Shown: one piece after another, positions 16,363-24,878 of the stretch
Layout of the letters: every line of letters begins with the position of its first letter
Position numbering within the stretch: the stretch's first letter is position 1
NCBI GenBank assembly: GCA_050944055.1
Contig: JBMNQI010000001.1
Span: forward strand, 17,231 to 81,230
Length of the DNA stretch: 64,000 bases
Reading direction: 5' to 3'
Source: JBMNQI01 sp050944055
GTDB lineage: Bacteria > Bacillota > Clostridia > Oscillospirales > Oscillospiraceae
The notes under the pieces: model-generated
What the model was told of the DNA's origin: nothing
What the model saw: the letters and a program-made list of their open reading frames with translations, nothing else
The model's database searches: none
Position numbers and translations under genes: made by a program

Positions 16363-17991
16363 ATGAGCATTTACAGGCAGTTCTGCGACGAGGTTTTTGA
16401 CGAAAAAGGCATTCTCACCGAATTTCAAATCAAGTACCCGCCCGATTTCAACTTCGGGTACGACGTAGTCGACGAGATTGCCCGGAGGGAGCCGGATAGG
16501 AAGGCTCTTGTCTGGTGCGACGACAAGGGAGAGGAGCGCTGCTTTACGTTCGGCGACATCAGCCGCCTGAGCAATAAGGCCGGAAACGCGCTGCTCGCGC
16601 GGGGCGTAAAAAAGGGCGACAGAGTAATGACCATTCTGAAGCGGCGCTATGAGTACTGGTATATAACCGTAGCCCTGCATAAGCTTGGCGCCGTGCTTGT
16701 GCCCGTGACGCATATGCTTACGGCGGAGGATATCGAGTATAGGGTCAACAGCGCCGGGATCAAAGCAATAATCTGCGTGCCTGACGAAGAGGTTACGCAA
16801 AAACTCCTCAGGGTGAATTGCCCGTCTCTTGAAACGCTGTGGACCGTAAATACGCCGGCGAAGGGATTTTATAGTTTTACGGACGAGGTGGAAGCGGCGC
16901 CGGAAAAACTGAAAAGGCAGGCGACTTCGGCAGATGAGCCGATACTTTTGTACTTCACCTCCGGCACAACGGGCTATCCCAAGGGCGTCGTCCACGACCA
17001 TACCTATCCGCTTGCCCATATAGTAACCGCTAAATACTGGCAGCAGGTCGTCGACGGGGGGCTTCACTTCACAGTCTCGGAAACCGGCTGGGCGAAAACC
17101 TCCTGGGGCAAGATTTACGGCCAGTGGCTCGCGGGAAGCGCGGTTATGGTGTTCGATTTCGACAGCTTTGACCCAAGGCAGCTGACTTCTGTTATAAACC
17201 GGTACAAGGTGACTACCTTCTGCGCGCCGCCCACGGTTTACAGGTACCTCGTAAAAAAGGAGATACCGGAAATGCCGAGCCTTGTCCATGCCTCGACTGC
17301 TGGAGAGCCGCTCAACCCGGAGGTATTCAGCCGGTTTAAGCAGCTGACGGGCCTGAGCTTAACCGAGGGCTTCGGGCAGACGGAAACCACAATGCTCATA
17401 GGATACCTCAAAGGCGATATGCCGCAACCGGGCTCAATGGGAAAACCCTCGCCCCTGTATCATATAGAGCTTTTGAAGGAAGACGGGATGCCCGCCAAAA
17501 ACGGCGAAACGGGAGAGATTGTCGTCGTCCCGCCGAAGACGGGGAAACAGCCCGGCATCTTTTCAGCTTACAACAACAACGAGGACCTGAGCGGCTACGC
17601 GTGGCGCGGCGGAGTTTATCACACGGGCGACGCCGCATGGAGGGACGAGCAGGGATACTACAGGTTTGTCGGCCGCATTGACGACGTGATAAAAACAAGA
17701 GGCTTCCGCGTAGGCCCGTTTGAGATTGAAAACGTCCTGATGGAGCATCCGGCGGTTATGGAATGCTCGGTAGTCGGCATTCCGGACGAGAAAAGAGGGC
17801 AGGCCATAAAGGCCGTAGTAGTGCTCGCGCCCGGCTATAAGCCTTCAAAAAGCCTCGGCAAAGAAATCAGAGAGTTCTGCAATGCGCGTATGTCAGAGTA
17901 TAAATGGATACGCGTTCTGGATTTTGTCGAGTCCCTGCCTAAGACCATAAGCGGAAAAATCAGAAAAACCGTTCTCAGGGAGACAAGATAG
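16363..17991 (+). CDS. AMP-dependent acyl-CoA synthetase (medium-chain type)
   Basis: A 542-residue member of the ANL adenylating superfamily. The ATP-binding P-loop YFTSGTTGYPKG, the EGFGQTET motif and the C-terminal lysine in PKTISGKIRKTVLRE are all present. Sequence style (YPPDFNFGYDVVDE, VSETGWAKTSWGKIYGQWLAGSA) resembles medium-chain acyl-CoA or 2-methylbutyrate CoA ligases rather than acetyl-CoA synthetase. GAAAGGAG precedes the ATG. It is the last gene of the fatty-acid operon, with a terminator 30 bases on. The substrate chain length is not predictable from sequence alone. Confidence 0.87.
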   Translation: MSIYRQFCDEVFDEKGILTEFQIKYPPDFNFGYDVVDEIARREPDRKALVWCDDKGEERCFTFGDISRLSNKAGNALLARGVKKGDRVMTILKRRYEYWYITVALHKLGAVLVPVTHMLTAEDIEYRVNSAGIKAIICVPDEEVTQKLLRVNCPSLETLWTVNTPAKGFYSFTDEVEAAPEKLKRQATSADEPILLYFTSGTTGYPKGVVHDHTYPLAHIVTAKYWQQVVDGGLHFTVSETGWAKTSWGKIYGQWLAGSAVMVFDFDSFDPRQLTSVINRYKVTTFCAPPTVYRYLVKKEIPEMPSLVHASTAGEPLNPEVFSRFKQLTGLSLTEGFGQTETTMLIGYLKGDMPQPGSMGKPSPLYHIELLKEDGMPAKNGETGEIVVVPPKTGKQPGIFSAYNNNEDLSGYAWRGGVYHTGDAAWRDEQGYYRFVGRIDDVIKTRGFRVGPFEIENVLMEHPAVMECSVVGIPDEKRGQAIKAVVVLAPGYKPSKSLGKEIREFCNARMSEYKWIRVLDFVESLPKTISGKIRKTVLRETR

Positions 17992-18026
17992 GCCCGAAGG
18001 CAATTGCGTTTGCCGCCGGGCGGGAA

Positions 18027-18066
18027 AAGGGGCCGGCGCTGATTAACGCGCGGCCCCTGCAGTTTA
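18027..18066. terminator. Terminator between the convergent fatty-acid and polyamine operons
   Basis: A GC-rich stem, GGGGCCGGCGC (18029-18039) with GCGCGGCCCC (about 18048-18057), lies between the two converging operons. The U tract is modest in both directions, so efficiency is uncertain. Confidence 0.65.
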
Positions 18067-18073
18067 TTCAGTC

Positions 18074-19192
18074 TTAAGAAAGCCTTTCCCTAAAGTCGCC
18101 ATACCCGAATTCTTTTACTACGCGGTATTCGCCGTTTTTTGTTTTAAGCACAATATCGGGCAGCCTCATGCCGTTGAATGTATTGTTTTTAACCATCGTG
18201 TAAATCGCCATATCCCCGAAAACCAGCCTGTCCCCCGCGGAGAGAGGCTTGTCGAACGAATAGTCTCCTATAATATCGCCGGCGAGGCATGTAGGCCCGC
18301 CTATGCGGTACGTATGCGCTTTTTCTCCCGCCTCGCCCGAGCCAAACAGCGGCGGCCTGTAGGGCATTTCTATGACGTCCGGCATGTGGCAGGCGGCGGA
18401 GGCGTCCACTATCGCGATGTCCATGCCGTTATGGACAATGTCCAGAACGCTTGTTATCAGCACGCCGGCGTCGAGGGCTATGGCCTCTCCGGGCTCAAGA
18501 TAGACTTCAGGCCCGTATTTTTCCTGCATACGCTCTATGCAGCGCTCCAGGAGCCCAATATCGTAATCGCTTCTCGTTATATGGTGCCCGCCGCCGAAAT
18601 TAATCCACTCAATTCGTTCAAGGTACTGCCCGAATTTCTCCTCGACGGAATTAAGCGTCTTAAGCAGGGCGTAGGAGTTCTGCTCGCACAGACTGTGGAA
18701 ATGCAGCCCTGTCACGCCGGTAAAATCGGCTTTTTCAAGCTGTTCTGCCGTTATGCCGAGCCTTGAGTACGGCGCGCAGGGGTCGTATATGGCCTTTGTC
18801 TGCGTCGAGCATCCCGGGTTTATCCTCAGGCCGAGCTTTTTACCCCGGGCCAGGCTTTTATACTTTTCAAGCTGCGCGGCGGAATTGAAGACAATATGGT
18901 CGCAGATTTCCGCAATCTCGGGAAACTCGTCCTCGCGGTACGCGGCGGAATAGACATGCGTCTCGCCGCCCATTTCCTCCTTCCCCAGCCTTGCCTCATA
19001 CAGCCCGCTTGCCGAGGTGCCGTCGAGGTATTTGCCTATGAGCGGGTAGACGGAGAACATTGAGAACGCCTTCTGGGCAAGCAGGATTTTAGCTCCGGTC
19101 CTCTCCGAAACACCGCGCAGTATCTTCAGATTGTCCTCGAGCTTTTCTTCGTCTATAACATAGCACGGAGTCCGCAGTTCGCTCAGCCTCAT
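18074..19192 (-). CDS. nspC: Carboxynorspermidine/carboxyspermidine decarboxylase
   Basis: A 372-residue PLP-dependent alanine-racemase-fold decarboxylase. LRTPCYVIDEEKLEDNL leads to the PLP lysine Lys41 in LLAQKAFS; HFHSLCEQ, FGGGHHI and GEAIALDAG match the NspC family. It removes the carboxyl group from carboxynorspermidine or carboxyspermidine. The start at 19192 is one base from the preceding stop, so it is translationally coupled to the dehydrogenase gene. It is the last gene of the leftward polyamine operon. Confidence 0.92.
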   Translation of the reverse strand: MRLSELRTPCYVIDEEKLEDNLKILRGVSERTGAKILLAQKAFSMFSVYPLIGKYLDGTSASGLYEARLGKEEMGGETHVYSAAYREDEFPEIAEICDHIVFNSAAQLEKYKSLARGKKLGLRINPGCSTQTKAIYDPCAPYSRLGITAEQLEKADFTGVTGLHFHSLCEQNSYALLKTLNSVEEKFGQYLERIEWINFGGGHHITRSDYDIGLLERCIERMQEKYGPEVYLEPGEAIALDAGVLITSVLDIVHNGMDIAIVDASAACHMPDVIEMPYRPPLFGSGEAGEKAHTYRIGGPTCLAGDIIGDYSFDKPLSAGDRLVFGDMAIYTMVKNNTFNGMRLPDIVLKTKNGEYRVVKEFGYGDFRERLS

Positions 19193-19193
19193 C

Positions 19194-20453
19194 TTAATCC
19201 ACCAGGACAGGGCTGAAGTCCTCTTTCCACGGCAGCCCCTGAGTATTAAGCTCATGCATGAACGGGTCCGGGTCGAATTCCTCGACGTTGAATACACCGG
19301 GCCCCTTCCATTTGCCCGTAAGCAGCATCTTCGCGCCGATCATAGCCGGCACTCCCGTCGTATAAGCGATTGCCTGGGAGCCCACCTCGCGGTAAGACTG
19401 TTCATGGTCGCAGATGTTATAGAGGTAATATGTCTTATTCTTACCGTCCTTTTTCCCCTTGAAAATGCAGCCTATATTGGTTTTTCCTTTTGTCCTCGGC
19501 CCAAGCGAGGCGGGGTCGGGCAGCAGCTCTTTCAAAAACTGTATGGGCACGATCTCCCGTCCCTCGTACATTATAGGCGTTGTCGAGAGCATGCCCACGT
19601 TCCCAAGACACTTCATGTGCGTCAGGTAGGACTGCCCGAAGGTCATAAAGAAGCGTATGCGCTTGACGCCCCGTATGTTCCGGGCAAGCGACTCAATCTC
19701 CTCGTGGTGCAGGAGGTACATATCCTTCTTACCCACCCCGTCGAATACGTATTCCCGCTTTATCTCCATCGGCTCCGTCTCTATCCAGCGCCCGTTTTCC
19801 CAGTAGGAGCCGGGGGCCGAGACTTCGCGGAGGTTGATCTCCGGATTGAAGTTGGTGGCGAACGGGTACCCGTGGTCGCCGCCGTTGCAGTCGAGTATGT
19901 CAATCTCGTCAATCTCGTCAAACTGATGCTTCAGCGCGTAGGCCGAGAAAACGCCCGTAACGCCGGGGTCGAAGCCGCATCCGAGCAGGGCCGTGATGCC
20001 CGCGCTTTTATACCTGTCGCTGTAGGCCCACTGCCAGGAATAGTCGAAATAGGCCGAAAACCCAAGCTCCCGCCGCCTTTTCTCGTAGGCTGCGCGCCAG
20101 TTTGGGTCGTTTGTGTCCTCGGGCTCGTAGTTCGCCGTATCCAAATAGTTGACCCTGCATTCAAGGCAGGCGTCCATAATTGATAGATCCTGATACGGCA
20201 GGGCTAAATTCATCACAAGCTCGGGCTTTACGCAGTCAATAAGCTCGATTAGCTCCCGCGTGTCGTCCGCGTCGACCTGTGCTGTCGTAATTTTCGTGCC
20301 TGTCCTGCCCTCAAGCGCCTCCTTAAGCGCGTCGCATTTTGATTTGGTCCGGCTTGCTATAACCAAATCGGTAAATACGTCGCTGTTCATGCAGCACTTC
20401 CGTATGGCGACTGAGGCCACGCCGCCGCAGCCGATAACAAGTACTTTTGACAT
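19194..20453 (-). CDS. Carboxynorspermidine/carboxyspermidine dehydrogenase (saccharopine dehydrogenase family)
   Basis: A 419-residue NAD(P)-dependent enzyme with the N-terminal Rossmann motif VLVIGCGGVAS. It condenses aspartate semialdehyde with a diamine and reduces the imine to carboxy(nor)spermidine. A lysine-metabolism saccharopine dehydrogenase has a similar fold, but adjacency to nspC and to other polyamine genes supports the polyamine assignment. The start at 20453 has an AAAGGAGTG ribosome site; longer open upstream sequence overlaps agmatinase and is not used. Confidence 0.9.
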   Translation of the reverse strand: MSKVLVIGCGGVASVAIRKCCMNSDVFTDLVIASRTKSKCDALKEALEGRTGTKITTAQVDADDTRELIELIDCVKPELVMNLALPYQDLSIMDACLECRVNYLDTANYEPEDTNDPNWRAAYEKRRRELGFSAYFDYSWQWAYSDRYKSAGITALLGCGFDPGVTGVFSAYALKHQFDEIDEIDILDCNGGDHGYPFATNFNPEINLREVSAPGSYWENGRWIETEPMEIKREYVFDGVGKKDMYLLHHEEIESLARNIRGVKRIRFFMTFGQSYLTHMKCLGNVGMLSTTPIMYEGREIVPIQFLKELLPDPASLGPRTKGKTNIGCIFKGKKDGKNKTYYLYNICDHEQSYREVGSQAIAYTTGVPAMIGAKMLLTGKWKGPGVFNVEEFDPDPFMHELNTQGLPWKEDFSPVLVD

Positions 20454-20466
20454 TTTGACACTCCTT

Positions 20467-21324
20467 TCAGTGAGCCAGAGCCAGAAGCATTTCGCGCACG
20501 ATTTTCCCGCCCGTGAGCACCGATATATCGGCCGGGCTGTAACCCGGGCTGAGCTCGACAACGTCGCAGCCGACGACGCTGCAGTTAAGGCATATATCCG
20601 TGACGGCTTTTCGAAGCTCCTCAAAAGATATACCGCCGGCCTCGGGAGTCCCGGTTCCGGGGAAGACGGACGGGTCGAGTATATCGAGGTCAACCGTAAG
20701 ATACACCGGCCTTCCGGTAAGGCGGCTTATCACCTCGGGAAGGCTGTCCGTACTGAAGCGATGCATTTCCGTATGCCCCTGGCTGCTCCATTCAAATTCG
20801 CTCCTGTCGCCGGAGCGGATGCCGAGCTGTATAATACGCCCGTCGCCTGCAAGCTCATGGCAGCGCCTAATTACGCAGGCGTGCGACAGCTCCTCTCCGA
20901 GGTACTTATCCCGCAGGTCGGCGTGCGCGTCCAGATGCAGAAGCATTATGCCCGGATATCTTTTAACCGCCGAACGGAAAGCCCCCAGCGTAATAAGATG
21001 CTCGCCTCCGAGCAAAAACGGGAGCTTGCCGTCGGAGAATATAATATCCGTTTTTTCCTCGATTTCATCCAAAACCCTGGAAGGATTGCCGAAGCCGAGC
21101 TCAAGGTCGCCGCCGTCGAAAACGGATATGTCCGAAAGGTCCTTATTAAGATAGGGGCTGTAGGATTCAAGGCCGTAGGACTCATGGCGCATAGACGAAG
21201 GCCCGAACCTCGCGCCGGGCCTGAACGAAACTGTTCCGTCAAACGGCGCGCCGTAGAGGACTATTGAGGAGCGCTCATAGTCGCTGTTACAGCAGAGAAA
21301 TGTCTCGACGTTCTTATTCCACAT
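20467..21324 (-). CDS. speB: Agmatinase
   Basis: A 285-residue ureohydrolase that converts agmatine to putrescine and urea. The binuclear manganese ligands are visible in GGEHLITLG, HLDAHADLRD and DLDILDPS, and the substrate loop in PGTGTPEAGG. The ATG at 21324 lies inside the last codons of speE and is preceded by GGAGAGG. Next to an arginine decarboxylase this completes arginine to putrescine; a formiminoglutamase is less likely in this setting. Confidence 0.92.
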   Translation of the reverse strand: MWNKNVETFLCCNSDYERSSIVLYGAPFDGTVSFRPGARFGPSSMRHESYGLESYSPYLNKDLSDISVFDGGDLELGFGNPSRVLDEIEEKTDIIFSDGKLPFLLGGEHLITLGAFRSAVKRYPGIMLLHLDAHADLRDKYLGEELSHACVIRRCHELAGDGRIIQLGIRSGDRSEFEWSSQGHTEMHRFSTDSLPEVISRLTGRPVYLTVDLDILDPSVFPGTGTPEAGGISFEELRKAVTDICLNCSVVGCDVVELSPGYSPADISVLTGGKIVREMLLALAH

Positions 21325-22165
21325 CCCGCAGCATCCTCTCCACATATTTTGGTATATAGAAGCAGCCCATATGCAGGTTCGTAGTGTAATAATCCGTCTC
21401 GATGCCGAGGGCCTTCCACTCGTCGGCCCGCAGGGAGCTAATAGGATGGTATTTTTTCGAGGCGAAGCCGAACATCCAGTGCCCCGAGGGATAGGTCGGG
21501 ATGTGAGCCTGATAGACCCTGCTGATCGGGAAACTCTGGACTATGCGCCTGTGGGCGCGCTGCATCGCGGCCCCGTCCTCGGGATAGAAGGGGCTCTCGT
21601 GCTGGTTTACAAGAATCCCGTCGTCGCGCAGCGCCTTATAGCAGCTGCCGTAAAACTCCTTTGTAAACAGGCCCTCGCCCGGCCCGAAGGGGTCTGTCGA
21701 GTCCACTATTATGACGTCATAGGCGTTGAACTGCCGCCTTATGAATTTGACGCCGTCCTCATAGTAAATGCGGACTCTCGGGTCGCCGAGTTTGCAGGCG
21801 GTGAATTGAAGGTATTTCCTGCTCACGTCTATGACCATAGGGTCGATATCCACAAGGTCGATTGACTCTACCGTACTGTAGCGAACAAGCTCCCGGACGA
21901 CTCCGCCGTCCCCGCCGCCTATGACGAGGATATTCTTTGCCGACGGGTGGACCGCCATCGGCACGTGCACCATCATTTCATGGTATATGAACTCGTCCTT
22001 CTCGGTGAGCATAAGATAGCCGTCGAGCGTGAGGATGCGGCCGAATTCATACGACTCATATATGTCTATACGCTGGAAATCGCTCTGCGCGCTGAATATC
22101 TGGCGGTCTACGCGTATCGAAAAGCGTACGTTTTTCGTGTGGTTTTCAGTGAACCAGAGCTCCAT
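21314..22165 (-). CDS. speE: Spermidine synthase (polyamine aminopropyltransferase)
   Basis: A 283-residue aminopropyltransferase with the N-terminal beta domain beginning MELWFTENHTKNVRFS and the SAM-like fold motif VIGGGDGGVVREL. The catalytic Asp lies in VDSTDPFGPGE. It transfers aminopropyl groups from decarboxylated SAM to putrescine. AAGGGAGG precedes the ATG at 22165. Upstream open sequence was rejected because it has no ribosome site and does not match the family. Confidence 0.93.
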   Translation of the reverse strand: MELWFTENHTKNVRFSIRVDRQIFSAQSDFQRIDIYESYEFGRILTLDGYLMLTEKDEFIYHEMMVHVPMAVHPSAKNILVIGGGDGGVVRELVRYSTVESIDLVDIDPMVIDVSRKYLQFTACKLGDPRVRIYYEDGVKFIRRQFNAYDVIIVDSTDPFGPGEGLFTKEFYGSCYKALRDDGILVNQHESPFYPEDGAAMQRAHRRIVQSFPISRVYQAHIPTYPSGHWMFGFASKKYHPISSLRADEWKALGIETDYYTTNLHMGCFYIPKYVERMLRDVE

Positions 22166-22239
22166 AAAAAACCTCCCTTGTACGGTAGCGATAATTTCTA
22201 AGGGCACTAGGCGCCCCGCTAATCTGCGGCGGGACAATA

Positions 22240-23688
22240 TTACTTCAGTACGTTCAGGCGTTCCACACTGAGATCCTCGGGGCCGGTCATCGAGCAGCCC
22301 TTTTCCTTTGCGTATTCGATGTGAGTTATAATCTCTTCCGTGATCAGCTCGCCGGGCGCGAGTATCGGAATCCCGGGCGGATAGCTCATAACAAATTCCG
22401 AGCATATCCTCCCCGCGGTTTCCCGGAGCGGCAGCGAGTATTTTTCGGAGTAAAACGCCTCTTTGGGCGAAATTACAACAACAGGCGCGATATACTCCTG
22501 CGTGAGCATGCCGGTCTTTTCGCGGCTGAATTTCCTGCGTATTTCGCTAAGCGCGCTCACCAGCCTCTCGACGTCTCGCGAACGGTCCCCGATGGTGAAA
22601 TACGCGAGGATATTCCCGATATCCCCGAATTCGATCTGAATATCATACTCGTCGCGGAGAATATCGTATACCTCAATGCCGGCAAGCCCGATGTCCAGCG
22701 TGTGCACCGACAGCTTCATGCGGTCGAAATCATAAACACTGTCCCCGTTAATAAGCTCTTTGGAAAACGCGTAGTAGCCGCCGATATCGTTTATTTCGCT
22801 GCGCGCGTATTCGGCAAGCTTAAGCGAGGAGGCGATCATGTCAGCGCCATGAACGGCAAAGCTTCTTCTTGACACGTCAAGCCCCGCCATTAAAAGGTAT
22901 GAGGCGCTGGTCGTCTGCGTCAGGTTGATGATCTGGCGGAGGTAGCCGGAGTTTACGGCATCCGAGGCCAGAAGCAGGGAGCTCTGCGTGAGGCTGCATC
23001 CCGACTTGTGCATCCCGACGGACGAAATATCGGCGCCGGCGCGCATGGCGGGGGCGGGCAGCCCGTCCCCAAAATAAAAAGCGGTCCCGTGCGCCTCGTC
23101 GGCCAGCGCCAGCATATTGTGCTCGTGGGCCAGTTTGACTATCGACTCTAAGTCGGAGCAGATTCCATAATATGTCGGGTTGTTGACAAAAACGGCCTTT
23201 GCGTCGGGGTTATCAGCTATCGCCTTCTCAACTGCGGAAAGCGGCATCCCGAGGGAGATTCCGAGCCTGGGGTCTATATCCGGCATGACGTATACGGGCA
23301 CGGCGCCGCAGAGAATCAGCGCGTTAATCACGCTTTTGTGCACGTTCCGCGGCAGAATGATCTTATCCCCCTGCTTGCAGGCGTAAAGTATCATGCTTTG
23401 AACGGCGCAGGTCGTGCCGTTGACCATGAAAAACGCGTGTTCGGCCCCGAAGGCCTCGGCGGCAAGCTCCTCGGCATCTTTTATGACGGAAACCGGGTGT
23501 ACGAGGTTGTCCAGCGGCCTCATCGAGTTGACGTCGACTTCGACGCACTGAGAGCCGAGAAGCCTGACAAGGTCCGGGTTTCCGCGCCCCCTCTTATGCC
23601 CCGGCACGTCGAAGGGAACTATACGCGTCCTCCTGAACCGCTCGAGAGCCTCCGCCAGGGGCGCTGAGCTCTGGGACATATCGCTCAT
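22240..23688 (-). CDS. speA: Orn/Lys/Arg decarboxylase family, probable arginine decarboxylase
   Basis: A 482-residue PLP enzyme of the aspartate-aminotransferase-fold decarboxylases found in Firmicutes. Features are DVPGHKRGRG near residues 27-36, the DEAHGTAF cofactor segment and the PLP lysine Lys228 in GMHKSGCSLTQ. Arginine is the likely substrate because agmatinase is two genes downstream; lysine or ornithine cannot be excluded from sequence. The start shares one base with the speD stop (TGATG). A 75-base gap with a small GC hairpin separates it from speE. Confidence 0.87.
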   Translation of the reverse strand: MSDMSQSSAPLAEALERFRRTRIVPFDVPGHKRGRGNPDLVRLLGSQCVEVDVNSMRPLDNLVHPVSVIKDAEELAAEAFGAEHAFFMVNGTTCAVQSMILYACKQGDKIILPRNVHKSVINALILCGAVPVYVMPDIDPRLGISLGMPLSAVEKAIADNPDAKAVFVNNPTYYGICSDLESIVKLAHEHNMLALADEAHGTAFYFGDGLPAPAMRAGADISSVGMHKSGCSLTQSSLLLASDAVNSGYLRQIINLTQTTSASYLLMAGLDVSRRSFAVHGADMIASSLKLAEYARSEINDIGGYYAFSKELINGDSVYDFDRMKLSVHTLDIGLAGIEVYDILRDEYDIQIEFGDIGNILAYFTIGDRSRDVERLVSALSEIRRKFSREKTGMLTQEYIAPVVVISPKEAFYSEKYSLPLRETAGRICSEFVMSYPPGIPILAPGELITEEIITHIEYAKEKGCSMTGPEDLSVERLNVLK

Positions 23689-24449
23689 CAGCCGATACTC
23701 CTCCCGGTGAAGATTTCAGCCATTTCACGGCTCAGTGCGTAGATTATCTCCTGCTGCTGCTCCCTGGGCAGCTCGTCTGCGCTGGCGTTGAAAAGGTAGT
23801 CCTGAAGCTTCAGCTCTTTAATGAGCATTTTTGTGTGAAACAGATTTGCCTTGCGGAGATTTTCGTCCACCGCGTCGTATTTTTCGAGTATTGAAGGGTC
23901 TATATATTCCTGGATGGAGTTAATATCGTGATCTATAAAAAGCTTTTCGCCCCGGATATTCCTCGTGAAGCCTCTGACGCGGTAGTCCATCGTAATTATG
24001 TCCGAATCGAAGCTGCCGATGAGATAGTCCAGTGTCGACAGCGGCGTAATCTCCCCGCAGGTGGACACGTCGATATCCACGCGGAAGGTCGCTATTGAAG
24101 TGTCGGGATGGTATTCCGGGTACGTGTGGACTGTCACATGGCTTTTATCCAGATGCGCCACAACCGCTTCACCGTTCATGGGTATAAGCGAATTCTCGGC
24201 AATGAGGAAGGTTACGGAGGCGCCCTGGGGGTCGTAGTCCTGCTTTGAGACGCTCAGCACGTTCGCTCCTATCATCTCCGTAAGATTAGTCATGATTTTC
24301 GTCAGCCGTTCGGAATTATATTGTTCGTCGATATATGCTATATAGTCCTTCTGCTCGCCGGGAGTTTTAGCGTAGCACACATCGTAGATATTGAAGCTAA
24401 GCGATTTGGTGAGGTTATTGAAACCGTACAGTTTGATCTTGCTCTCCAT
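23688..24449 (-). CDS. speD: S-adenosylmethionine decarboxylase proenzyme (Escherichia coli-type SpeD)
   Basis: A 253-residue pyruvoyl-dependent enzyme of the larger bacterial class. The self-cleavage site is Lys102-Ser103 in LDKSHVTVHTYPE. It supplies decarboxylated SAM for SpeE. GCAGGAGG precedes the ATG at 24449. It is the first gene of the polyamine operon and sits just after an intrinsic terminator and a long structured leader RNA, so expression probably depends on read-through or antitermination. Confidence 0.93.
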   Translation of the reverse strand: MESKIKLYGFNNLTKSLSFNIYDVCYAKTPGEQKDYIAYIDEQYNSERLTKIMTNLTEMIGANVLSVSKQDYDPQGASVTFLIAENSLIPMNGEAVVAHLDKSHVTVHTYPEYHPDTSIATFRVDIDVSTCGEITPLSTLDYLIGSFDSDIITMDYRVRGFTRNIRGEKLFIDHDINSIQEYIDPSILEKYDAVDENLRKANLFHTKMLIKELKLQDYLFNASADELPREQQQEIIYALSREMAEIFTGRSIG

Positions 24450-24481
24450 GCTGCACCTCCTGCTTGAGAATATTAGCCGGG

Positions 24482-24526
24482 AATAAAAAATAAAAAAGCA
24501 AGCGACGGCAGGGCGCGTCACTTGCT
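24482..24526 (-). terminator. Intrinsic terminator/attenuator immediately upstream of speD
   Basis: Read on the minus strand, AGCAAGTGACG (24526-24516) pairs with CGTCGCTTGCT (24507-24497) with one G-U pair, followed by a run of six T and a second T-rich stretch. On the plus strand the same wobble becomes a mismatch, so it works leftward. It ends about 35 bases before the speD start. Confidence 0.85.
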
Positions 24527-24843
24527 GAATTATCGAAAACTACGGACAGCAGAAATCAACTGTTCCGGAGTAAATCATGGCGTTAGAGTCTATATAGCAA
24601 AAATTACTTTTACTACTCTTATTGACCATTTCACAAGTTGCAGCGCGCTGGCGCCCGGTTATGAAGTAACCAACTTATAAAACTTGAGCGTTTCGCTCAA
24701 TCAATAAGGCAACGAAGTTGCCCCTGCCTCTTCGACAGGTCTTCGGCATTTGACCCGGCCGTCCGTGTAGCCTTGACCTTAAGTTTGCGCCTTAAGGTGG
24801 TCAATAATTTTGCTTGAAAAGACTCTATGTGCCTTCTCTCAGT
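24497..24843 (-). ncRNA. Large structured RNA (unidentified) leading the polyamine operon
   Basis: On the minus strand a consensus promoter would start an RNA near 24843 that ends at the terminator before speD, about 350 bases. No open frame fits. Long-range complementary pairs enclose the element: TAGAGTC (24827-24821) with GACTCTA (24591-24585), extended by GGC/GCC; GCAAAATTA with TAATTTTTGC; TTGACCA with TGGTCAA. Inside are hairpins ACCTTAAG/CTTAAGGT, GGCAAC-TTC-GTTGCC, TTGAGC-GAAAC-GCTCAA and GGTTA-CTTCA-TAACC, the last nested within AAGTTG/CAACTT. This is a multibranched fold of ribozyme or large-riboswitch complexity. I do not recognise tmRNA, RNase P, 6S, SRP, T-box or SAM-riboswitch signatures. 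It could be a polyamine-operon riboswitch, a stand-alone RNA with read-through, or a member of a known large family such as raiA. Confidence 0.7.
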
Positions 24844-24849
24844 CTTGTC

Positions 24850-24878
24850 ATCATAACGTATATTCTATGCATAGTCAA
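24850..24878 (-). promoter_or_regulatory. Strong sigma-A promoter of the structured RNA and polyamine operon
   Basis: On the minus strand TTGACT (24878-24873), a 17-base spacer and TATGAT (24855-24850) predict a start near 24843, just before the GGC that closes the outermost helix. Confidence 0.8.

Noticed and set aside
19254..20183. A 309-codon plus-strand frame opposite the carboxynorspermidine dehydrogenase gene
   Set aside because: Composition is arginine/valine-rich shadow sequence without domain or ribosome site.
24497..24843. tmRNA, RNase P RNA or a T-box leader as the identity of the RNA before speD
   Set aside because: No tRNA-like acceptor end or tag frame, no RNase P core segments and no T-box anti-terminator sequence were visible. 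The identity is left open.
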